DNA from: Limnoperna fortunei
Lineage: Eukaryota; Mollusca; Bivalvia; Mytilida; Modiolidae
Length of the DNA: 64,000 nucleotides
Reading direction: 5' to 3'
Assembly: GCA_944474755.1 (NCBI GenBank)
Contig: OX104112.1
Span: 61,039,640 to 61,103,639, forward strand
The notes below the pieces were generated by a model. That model saw only the letters and a list, made by a program, of their open reading frames with translations, was not told where the DNA came from and ran no database searches. Positions within the stretch are counted from its first letter, which is position 1, and each line of letters begins with the position of its first letter. Shown in pieces: positions 13,301 through 25,300 of the stretch. The position numbers were made by a program, and so were the translations under genes.

Positions 13301-16300
13301 CAGAACATTGGTATTTTTTTCATGTGATGAATTAAAACTGTTTAATATTTTAGGTAGTGCATCAAATGAAGAAACGTCAGATCAGCAAAGTGTAGAGGAA
13401 TCTGATGGCACGGATGAACAGTCTATTAAAGATGCTTGTGATGAATTGAAAGACCACTTTAATCATAGACTTGTAGAATCATTACTCAAAGCTACCAGGC
13501 AATCTTTAGATACAATGAGGAGACGTTTCTTTTCAAGGTAGATTTGCAATCAAAAATGTCTTTACATGTCAGGATTGTATTGATACTAGCAACATTTGGG
13601 TTGTCAGTTCCAGTCTGAGCAGGCTATAGGTGCTTATTTTCAACCTTCATTTTTAAGAATTTTTTATTTTCCTTTAATATTATCTATATCTTTTTTGTCA
13701 TGTTATTTATGCTGGGTTTTCAGTTAACTTTTGACCATAGAAGGTTTGCTCAATTACAACCTTCATTGCCATTGATTGCCAATTTTCATGCCAGATATCA
13801 TGGTTTTCACCAATTGACAAATTGCTGAAAATGACATCAAACAAACTAACAAATTTATTATTGTAGTTTGTTTTGAATGCCATATCTTTATTCATTTAAT
13901 TGCCTTGTCATATTCTCCAGTATTAATTTTAGTGGCAGAAGACCAGGTGGTCTCCACTTTGATGAGGGTGTTGGAGGTGTAGGAGGTGTCAGGGTACCAT
14001 TCTTTGTCACAGACATTACCCTATGTATTCCCAATGTGGTGAGTAATAACTTATGATCGTTTAGTATTGAACTGAAAGTTCTACATAATTTGTTACTTTA
14101 CATTCTGTTCCTTAACAAGAACAAATTGCAGTTAAAACTGCTGCATTGATTTAGTAGTTGGTCCTTGATAAGTTGTTATTCAGTTTTAAGTTTTATGAGT
14201 AATTCTGTACTTGAGATCAAGTTCAATTTTCAGCACAATCCAATTTGTAGTTTTTGACTTATGCCAAATCAGATTTTTTTTTTGGTCAACAGTTGGTGGT
14301 TTCCATTTGACAACTTGATAAAGTTGAATTTTAAGCAGAATCCCATTTGTAGTTTTAGAGTTGAGGCTTATTTAAAATTATGTTTATAGATCTAAGGTTA
14401 AGGTAAAAATTGTCTTCTGAGATGGACTCTTATCATGCTCAGCTGTTCCTAAAGGCTGATTTGTAATTCAGTAAAATGTATCTATAGATATTAAAGAAAA
14501 TGCAACATGGCGGGGCATCATTTAATGTTCTATTAGATGCCCTAATTTCATACCCCACCACACACAAAGTGGTGGGGTATTATGCAAAACCCTCCATATG
14601 GATACGAGTGTCCGTCCATCTGTCCGTGCCTAGTTGGTTTCCAGATGATACCTTAAAAGCGTGTCAACAGATTTTATTTAAAAACAGCTATTAAATACCA
14701 TAAAATAAAGATCAAGTTTGATTTCAGGGCAATCCAATTTGTAGTTTTCAACTTAGGCCGATTCAAGTTTTTTTTTTTGGTTAACAGTTGGTGGTTCCCA
14801 GATGATAACTTGAAAAAGCACCAACAAATTTTATTTAAACTTTGCACACCTGGGAAGTACTATAAAATGAAGGTCAGTTTGAATTTTCAGCACAATCCCA
14901 TTTGTAGACTTTGAGTTTTTGAGTTGTGCCAATTTGAAATAATTTGTATAGGTCCAGGGTCAAGGTAAAAATTGTCTTGGACTGCTCATCTGTTCCTGTA
15001 GGCTGATATGTAATCCAGTAAAATGTTTTCAAGAATATTAAAAATAATTCAACCTGGCAGGGTATCATTTAATGTCCCATTAAATGCCCTATTTTTTTAA
15101 TATGTAAAAACTAGTCTGAAATGTGAACTCCCAAATCCTTCGGTAGTGGTTGTGGTGAGTCTGACTATTGAAAAACAAATTTTAAAATAGGTTTTGTTTT
15201 TTTTTAATGTTGGAAAAAATAGCTTATTATAATGTAGTCAATTTAAAAAATACCAAAGAAGTCAATAATTATTTGAAAACCAGAAAAACCTTTTAAAGCT
15301 CTGAAAACATCAGCAGTAATGAAGTCTGAAAGCTTCTTACAACATTTTTACTGGACTTTATTACACCTAACCCATCAAATTACATCAAATGTTTAGTTTC
15401 ACAATTTTCTTTGAAGAATTTTTTCAAATAAGTCCCATCAGTACCCACAAAGCACAGCAAAAAGCATAGAAAAAAATATCAAAGAAATACACTTATTTTT
15501 GGACCATGGAAGACAAGAGCAATAATTTTGGTCTTGTAGTAGTATACACAATGTGTGAAAAAAAAGAGATAATGCTATAGCTACATGGCATTTCTAATGT
15601 AACAAAATAGATCATAACTGAATGCAGACAATGGTTCCTTGAAATTTGTTACATTTGAGCTCTACCATGAAGCAATAGAAATGTTTGTTCCCCTATCTTA
15701 TTACCTTAAGGGGTTAATAAAAAACTACACCTAGCACATCTATAATAGTACAAAACTATTATGAATATATTCATATTAATTCATCTTTATTTATAATTGA
15801 TAGTACACATAAATTAGAGTTCTTCCAGTGGCGTTTCAGACCAAATTCATTTGTTTGTAGTGAATTGTGCTACATTACAAAATTGCCCAGTGCAGAAGGA
15901 CAAATAATATTACTATAACAGAAGTTGTATTGGACTGTTTTCAGTGGTCTGAAGCCTAATATGTGAAATATTCAGTTAAGTTATACAAATTAATAATAGG
16001 TCTGTTATCCAACCATTTAATTGAAATTTTTGTGTGTAAATTTTTTGTCTCATAATTTTGAATCTTACAGGTAATGCAGCCAGGATTGGATGATATTCAG
16101 CAGGCTTTGAATAAAGCAACACAACTAACTCTGGATATCATTAAAGGAGTGTATCAATGGGGCCAGGACAGAGATGAACCTACTGTTGATAAAAACAAAT
16201 CCTTTAATGTTGTAGAGATAGGTACATTTCATTTAAGAACACATTATTTGTCATTTCTTCATAATTGGTCAAATTTAAAAAATTTTCATGATATCAAAGA

Positions 16301-19300
16301 AAAAGATTTAACTATTTTTAGAGTTAGTAAAATTGGCACCGTGTTGTTAATAAAATATAGGTGTGGCGAAAATGTATTTTTCTATCAAGCAGTCAGCAGT
16401 CACTGATTAAGATATAACTTATGCATACCATACTTTATTGTCATTTTAGCATAGGTTAACATGAAGCGAGTGGTAAAACATCACAAATATATGCCCACCC
16501 ATGTTAAAACAACAATAAAATATGGTATGTGTGAATTATTTCCATTCCGATAATGACAAATACAATAATTTGTACATTGAATCAGAGCTGTTTACTTGTA
16601 CTGATTATCCGTATTTTCCACGGATTTTGGGACTTAAATCCGTATTTTGGGACTTAAATCCGTAGTTGCACCTGAAATTGTTGCATCACTGTTAAAAAGA
16701 AGCTTTTATATGAGATTATCGTTGTTAAAAGCACACTGGCGACATAGATGATATTATAAAAAACAACATTGAGGACCATGCTTCAAATGGAAACTAATAA
16801 TTAGGACACAGAGGCAACATATAGATTCATAACCAATGCACGGGTAGCAATTTTTAATACATGCATGTGCAGTACTGATAAAGTCCTCTTGAACATAAAA
16901 GTCACTGGTGGAATACTGATGTCAGCTCTGTTGAATTGACACATAAATGTGCACTGTTACACATACCTCCCATGTGTTAGAGTGGTTTGAACACTAATTT
17001 AATGGCAGTATGTTAAACAATCAGTTTGCAGATTTAAGACTAAAAATAACAACTTTAGTAGCAATAACAATGTTTTTGGTTTAAAAGTGGAGGTTTTGTA
17101 TGTCTGAAAAGCAATGATACTAATACTAATTCAGGCAGCAGTTATGGTACATTACACTTATTATTATTAATTATAAAAATAAGAATAAACTCAGGCAGCT
17201 ATTTTGGTACAGTACTTGCACCCGTAAACGCAACACTTTGACTGATTGATAACTGATTGCTGATGGATTTTGGAACGCTGACTGATTGATGATGACTACA
17301 TCCGTCCAAAAATATGAATCCATCATTACCTTGGTAACCGTCAGCGATCAGTGCGATCAGTCCAATCAGTGCGATCCAGAATCCGTCATTTAATTATATG
17401 CATAAATCAGTTAGTTTATTGACGGATTCGTATAAATTAATAATTTAAAGATAAAACAGATTCTGCGTCATTTATATATAATATATGCATTTATTATACC
17501 TTTTTTATAATGAAATAAAAACATGCGTTTAAAAAAATTGTTAATACAATGTCTCGTTCTGAATGAATAAATAAACATATTTAAAGAAAAATAGTTTTCT
17601 TTATATTATATAATTAAGCACATTTCTTTAAAGCAGGACATATCTGCGAACCGAGTCCTGTAAACCTTTAAAAAACTTCCATTTAAGGCACATCAGTAAC
17701 AAAGAGGTAAATGTTTTTTCGTAATCCATTATTGATTCTCTTTTTTTATTCCCGCGACTCGTGATTTCGGCCTGTTTTATTTTTTGCGACCTGTTACATG
17801 TATATTTTTTGTCATATATTAAGCCGACCCGACTCCCCCAATCAGTAACATATTTATTTCACATTTAGGAAAGAACGTGGCCTCTTTTTGACATCATTAT
17901 TAGTTACTTGAATGTATGCCTGCGTGTTTTTATTTTGTATACAACATTTTAAATACAATTATTAAACTGTTGTGTGTAACAATTGTTTAACTGTTAAACA
18001 ATCATTGTCAATCAAAACGCATTGTTTACTAAACAAAAAGTTGTATTGTAAAATATACAGCGATTCTTGTCGCAAGTCTTATTGGACAGGCAATAAAATT
18101 TGTTTAAAAAAGTATACATACAATTACGCTGGATTGTTCCATTTGTTTCATGGCGTCCATTTTGTATTGGGGGTGGGGTGGGAGAAAGCCGGAGTACAGG
18201 TTAAAATCCGGCAGTCTTTTGTCAATTAAAGTGGAGTCGGGGGCACCCTATCTGCATTCGTTCGAAAATCCGCAACCTGTTGACAGGCATTTGACGACTA
18301 GTAGATGACTAACCAATCAGCCACCTAGGCCCCACTAACGCCGGGGAGAATTGTCTGCGAATTCTGAAGTTAAACGTAAAAATGTGTTACAGATAGATAC
18401 GTGTTTCAGTACGAAATAGTAATTTTTTAAACAAAACGTTATAAATTGTTTAGGTCTTAACATTATCATTACAGTGTCATATGGATGAAACAGAACCATT
18501 TCAAAACTTGCCCTTTAAAAGAGTGTAATTCAATTTAAACTATAACTTATTGTATTGATTGATTGTTTGCTTTTCTTTCAGCGAGAGTATTTCAGCTGTA
18601 TTCATGACGAGAATAAGTTAAATATAAATCAATTAGATTTGTTTGCTTGTTTAAATATTGTTTAATCCACTTTCAGCAATTTTTCAGCTATATCATGGCG
18701 TCCAGTTTTATTTGAGGAGGAAGCCGGAGTACCCGGATAAAACACCCGTCCTCCAGTAGGAAAACTGGCTCCCTTTCAATTAAGTCGAGTGCATCCTGCC
18801 TGCAGTGAGATTCGAACCCGAAACCTCAGTGTTGACAGACCACGTGATCAATAGTTGATGAACTAACATCACCACTCTGCTCCTTCAATCAATTAGAGAA
18901 AGATGGACAAAAGGGCAATTTTGAAAAATATGGGGTATGGGTTGGGGAGTAAGATTTACTTTTTTTTTCGTGCAAGAAGCGTGACACTCTCTAAACATGT
19001 CACTATGGTTCGCGGCAATTTTAATATGACCTGAAAACCCCCCCCCAAAAAAAAAAAAAAAAAAAAAAACGGGAGAACATCAAATGTCCGCCAGCTGAAG
19101 ACGCGCTGGGCAGCTCTGTTAAACCTATCAACTAATTTCTAGTACTTCTGAATTTAAAGGAAACCATTTATACTTATATATCATTAACTGTGGAATGACT
19201 TTAACAGACATCGTAAAATAAACAAATTGCGACGTCTAAAATGCGAAAGCAGAATTGATTTTCGTATTACGCTTACATGTTCACATTTTTAACTCATAAG

Positions 19301-22300
19301 TTTCGATATACAAACGCGGTTAGTAGTTTAATCTTTATTTGAATTTAATTCTGTGTAAATTCATGTGACACAATGAGATAGTGAATAAAATATATAAATA
19401 GATGTTTTCGCTTTTGTCGTAAATCGTATTCAGTATTATACACCGCAATTCTTAGGAATTGTGGCATAGTAGTTTATTCTTTATATGTGTTTGTTTGAAT
19501 GGTGTTTTTATTGGGGGAGGAAGCCGGAGTACCCGGAGAAAACCACCGACCTGCTGTAGGAAAACTGGCAATCCTTGTCAATTAAGATTGGAGTCGAGTA
19601 CACCCTGCCTGCAGTGAGAATCGAACCCGCAATCTCTGTGTTGACAGACCACGTGATCAATAGTAGACGAATTACCTTGACCACATGGCCAACGAGGCCC
19701 CTTATTCTTTATTTGAGATTTAATTCTCTGTAAATTCATGTGACACAATGAGATATATAGTGAATAAAATATATAAATAGATGTTTTCGCTTTTGTCGTG
19801 AATCTTATTTAGTATTATTTAGCGGAATTTTTAGGAACTGTGGCACATAAGTTTATTCTTAATTTAATTCTGTGTAAATTCATGTGACACTATGGGGTAG
19901 TTAATAAAATATATAAATAGATGATTTCGCTTTTGTCGTAAATCTTATTTAGCAAAACCGGAATTCATAGGAACTGTTGCAAAGAAAAAAAAACTGATCA
20001 AACCACGACAAATGATCTTTTTAAGCATTTACAATAAAAAAACCAAGACCTCGGAGTTTAGGTAGCAGTAACCTATTATTGATCACCAAGTTGTCTGTTT
20101 GATCCTTACAGCCAGATGGTGTGCTCTACACATCCCTATAAATTTGCAAAGAGCACCAGTTTTCCTGAGATGTTCGCCTTGGCATGCGAAGTCAAATATT
20201 TTTTGAATTTATTGTGTGTGTGGTTTTTGTTTCATTTCTTTTTTTAATTATTTTTTTAATAAAATGACACCATGTGAAGTTTATATGCCGTCAAAGATGC
20301 ATTAGTGATAGATTTTTTTGGGGGGGGGGGGGATTTCCATTTATCATTTATAACTTTAGACTAGACGTTTTCCACTTAATATACGCGGACGTGCGCCTTG
20401 GCACCCGAGATGCTTTTTTAAAGTCATTGTGTGTGTGCCTTTTTAAATTTACTTTGTTTTAATTATTTTGTTAATACAATTACTCTATGTAATGTTTATA
20501 TTTCGTCACAGATGCATTAGTAATAGATTGGGGGGATTTCCATTTTTTTTATTAATAACATTACACCAGTTTTAGACTAATTATTAGATAAAAAGATCCA
20601 TCAATGAGGACATAACAGTTGACATTTTTATACTTCTAATATTTGCAAGTGAAACGAATTTTCACATTTCGAAATATTAATTTTACTAACCGGAAGTTGA
20701 ATGGACGGATTGGAGCGATCAGTCCAAATCAATCCGTCGGATCAATCAAATCGTTCCAAATCCGTCAATTGACGGATGGACAGATTGGGAACGATTTGAC
20801 TGATTGGTGACGGATTGATAAAAGTGTTTTGCGTCTTCAATCTCAAGTACTGTACATTACACTAGAAAATTATTAATCAACAGGAGAATTAAGTTAACTA
20901 CTAGACATCTGGAATATTTATTGGACACAGAATGGTTTTTTGATTAGTAATCATTTCTAAGTATTGTTTTGCTGTTTCTTTTTAGATGTTGGTGCAATTC
21001 TAAAATTAAATGAAACTTCAACAAAAAAGAACTTTTATAAAAGCATTGCTGACAACAAGGATGTTGCTAAATATGTGATGATGATGTCTTCTGCCATCAG
21101 TACCCTGAAATCAGATGTTATGGAGGCTTTACAGAGATATTCTGACTACTCATTTCTTTGGGAGAAAGACAGACAAGAAGCTGTTACTGTAAATTTCATT
21201 GGCTGTCCTAAACACTGTGTTATATGTTATTCCGTTAATATATATATATAGATGTTTAGATTTGAACTATAAGCAATTCAGGTCATAAGTAATTGGTCTA
21301 TTTATCTCAGTGGTCACTTTTTTTCACCAACAAGTTTATGTTTAATTTTTAGCACCATTGATACAGTTGACTGTTTTGAAATCTTATTGCAGTATATATG
21401 CAAAATTAACTTGATAAATATTTTGTTTTGGAAAAAGTTTGGATGGAAGATTTGAAATTTTGCTTGAAGAATGAAAAACAGAGGCAAAGATAAATTACAT
21501 GTACGAGTATTTCGATGAGAAATGAGAAATTCAGTGCTATTTTATTTATGTTACACAAGTTATTCACACATATAGAGATGCCAATTTAATATTGTTGACT
21601 TCTTTAATTTACAGGAGTTTATATCTACTGATCCAATTCTGTCTGAATACAAGTCGAAAGTGTCAATGTTTAAGAAATTAGAAGACAATATAGATGACAT
21701 CCAGACATCAGAGGTTGTTGGTCCCATTGAACTATTTACTGGTAAATATTCAGGGCTTTTCCTGCCTTTAATTTCAGCACCTTTCCTATGAGAAAAATCT
21801 TCCTTTTTTCCCAAAGTGGCAAGAAATTTCCCAATCAATGGGAGGTTTGAAGATCAGTAAAATCCAGAATTTTTTCCCTTCTTTTCTAACCCAATCCATG
21901 ATTTATGCAGGTTTAAAAGTCTCGAATGGGCTGTATTTATACAGGAATTAGTTCTTAAAATTCTAGTTTCTTTGTACAACGGCATCTCATAACATGAAAT
22001 ATGCTAAAATTCTAAAGCAAGTTGTTTAGAAGCCTTATAATGAAACTTTTCAATATTTTCTTATTTTTGTTAAAAGGATGAAACTGGTGGACAATAATTA
22101 CAGTGTTATAAAATATGTAACCGAGTCTGATGACATTACTTCCAAGTCAAACATAAACTGAGAATGAAACCCCATTACATTCACTTCCGATCGTGGTAGA
22201 GATTGTGGAAACCTTGACTTGAGTGTTCCCTCCTACAAAGAGGACCATTGTCATGCAAATTGATATAACTTAAGCCCTAAGGACATAAGCCCCTTATAAC

Positions 22301-25300
22301 TTTTTGTTGAACATACTGCTAGTGGCTCTTTGATAGGAATGATATAATGTCATCCCTAGGCTATAAAATTTCTTTACAATACATTGCTAGTTGCTTTTAT
22401 GACATAATATCATCCCTATAAATTTCTGTAGAATGTATAAGTTGATCTGTGACATAATGTCATCCCCATCTTATTTCTGTAATTTCTGTAGAATATACTG
22501 CTAGTTGCTTTTTGACATAATGTTATCCCTATCTATTTTCTGTAGAACATACTTCTAGTTGCTCTTGACATAATGTTATCCCTATCTATTTTCTGTAGAA
22601 CATGCTTCTAGTTGCTCTTGACATAATGTTATCCCTATCTATTTTCTGTAGAACATACTTCTAGTTGCTCTTGACATAATGTTATCCCTATCTATTTTCT
22701 GTAGAACATACTTCTAGTTGCTCTTGACATAATGTTATCCCTATCTATTTTCTGTAGAACATACTTCTAGTTGCTCTTGACATAATGTTATCCCTATCTA
22801 TTTTCTGTAGAACATACTTCTAGTTGCTCTTATCATACTGTTATCCCTATCTATTTTCTGTAGAACATGCAGTAAGTTGATCTTTGACGTAATGACATTC
22901 CTATCTTATTTCTGTATCTGTATAACATACTGCTGGTTGCTCTTGATATAATGTTATCCCTATCTTATTTCTGTAGAATATGTAGTAAGTTGACCTTTGA
23001 CATAATATCATCTCTATCTTATTTCTGTAGAACATACTTCTAGTTGCTCTTGATAATGTTATCCCTATATAATTTCTGTAGAACATACTGCTAGTGGCTC
23101 TTTGATATAATGTCATCCCTATCTAATTTCTGTAGAAACATGCTGCTAGTGGCTCTTTGATATAATGTCATCCCTATCTCATTTCTGTAGAACACACTGC
23201 TAGTGGCTCTTTGATATAATGTCATTCCTATCTAATTTCTGTAGAACACACTGCTAGTGGCTCTTTGATATAATGTCATCCCTATCTAATTTCTGTAGAA
23301 ACATGCTGCTAATGGCTCTTTGATTTAATGTCATCCCTATCTCATTTCTGTAGAACACACTGCTAGTGGCTCTTTGATATAATGTCATTCCTATCTAATT
23401 TCTGTAGAACACACTGCTAGTGGCTCTTTGATATAATGTCATCCCTATCTAATTTCTGTAGAAACATGCTGCTAGTGGCTCTTTGATATAATGTCATCCC
23501 TATCTCATTTCTGTAGAACACACTGCTAGTGGCTCTTTGATATAATGTCATTCCTATCTAATTTCTGTAGAACATGCTGCTAACAATTTTTGAGACAATG
23601 TGTTATCAATCTTTTTATTTTCTTTCACAGAAAAACTAAAACTTGCTCTTAGAGTAGAGATAAAAGCATGGAAACTGTTATTTGGTAAAGAACTAAACAA
23701 TAAATTCAGAAATAAAATGGATGAAGTTTTGGCCTTTGTTGATGACTACAGTAAAAAGTTGGCTCGTCCAATCAGAGACCTCCAGGATGTCAGGGAGGCA
23801 ATGTCAGCCTTGTCAGATATTAGAAATAATCAGATCCATCTGGATATGTCACTTGGTCCTATTGAGGTACAAATGTTATTTTTCAAGTTTATCACTAAAT
23901 ATTATCATGGTGATACTTGTAATTGACTATCAAAATTGAAATTACGAATACAAAACAAATAATTATATTTGGTGACTTTGTGCAGCTTAAATTCTTGATG
24001 GTGCACAGTTAATTGAACCATGTGCACTATATATATTTCATATAATAATTGTCATAAACCAAAATTGGTCATATATAAACTGTATTTCTTATGATACATA
24101 AAAGAAAATATTGATATTTACTCGTTAATTAAATGATTAAAGAAAAGATATAAGTATTGAATGTACAAAATCCTAAAAAAAAATTTTAATGTCAAATTTT
24201 TGTAAACCATGCCTTTGATTTATGTAATTAGAAAATATTTCTATGTTTTATTATTAGGAATCTTATGCAGTGCTCAGTGATTTTGAGGTAACAATTCCAA
24301 AGGAAGAGAATGACAGAGTAGATTCGTTGAGATACTCTTTCCAGAAACTTATGAGAAGTGCCGTAAGTCTAATTATATGCATACAGACATGACATGTTTT
24401 TTTATATTGCCCACTTTATACCGTGGTCATGGTTTTTTCCATTCAGATATTCACCACCATATGCGACAGTGGTATTTTGCGGTATATTGTATTCTGTCCA
24501 CTACATACCATGACCCACCATGTTGACCAAGGTGGATTTTCTATTTTCTTTCATGCATACTCAATGAAAAAATTAAAATGTTGCGATTTATTTAGAGATT
24601 TGTTTTAAAATATGCGGTTAATCTGCGTTCTTGCTTATCTATTCAGAATACGAGAATACTTTAGTTTATTGTCACTGATTTTGATTGACAATAATTCCCT
24701 TAAAGTGTTCTAAAAGGTTAGAACACCGAATTTTGCCCTTAAAATTGTCAAAATATTTACATCTCTATGCTATTCTATTGTTAAAATTTCCCTGTCAGCG
24801 CCTCTGATTAATGTTACAACATGTGAACTTTTACTGGATGTAAATTGTGTCACACCTTAATTTGATCGATTACATAAGTATTGTCTGGTCATCATTTAAT
24901 CAAGCACGTGCTGTCAAACATTTCAATAAACTTGTGTATTGTATAATTTTAAAATTACAGGTGAACATGTGCTTCACGGATTTTTAACGGTAAAATAGCA
25001 CATTACACAATATTTTAATTTCGTTTGAATACTCAATACATGGGCAAAGTTGTTTATTTCCTATAACCTAACTTGCCTTTTCAGCACGTGACTGATTGTG
25101 ACGTCATAATAAGATGTATTGGTGACGTTGGCTATACGTAAACTCTTCCGCAAACAACAAGTAACGACACAAAAATTGTGAATTGCAAATATAATTTGAT
25201 TATTTGTAAAATATTGTTCATGTTACTTCATTTTTACTATAGAATTTAAAATATAAGGTTTGTTTTCAATTGTTGGTTAGATTATTGGATATAAACGACT

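Larger units (their letters stand above)
17206..20857. mobile_element. Possible non-autonomous DNA transposon (~3.65 kb)
   Basis: The two ends of this intron-13 segment are inverted matches: left gtaaacgcaacactttgact, right (reverse complement) gaagacgcaaaacactttta. Outside them is the palindromic pair 'acagtactt' and 'aagtactgt'. Both subterminal regions (17,235-17,390 and 20,695-20,810) are crowded with tgattgat / gatcagtcc / atccgtc motifs in both directions, a usual pattern for transposase-binding subterminal repeats. The interior has no transposase frame but holds three minus-strand SINEs and other duplications. Target duplication is unclear, so the borders are approximate. Confidence 0.45.

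Noticed and set aside
13257..13353. In-frame extension upstream of exon 11
   Set aside because: Intron read-through; the acceptor attttag and the split codon with exon 10 fix the exon start at 13,354.
22830..22855. ctgttatcccta, resembling part of the I-SceI homing endonuclease site
   Set aside because: Only about 12 of 18 bases match in one diverged repeat unit; no homing endonuclease gene is near.
22300..23600. CRISPR-like array
   Set aside because: Units follow each other without unique spacers, in a spliced animal gene; it is a minisatellite.
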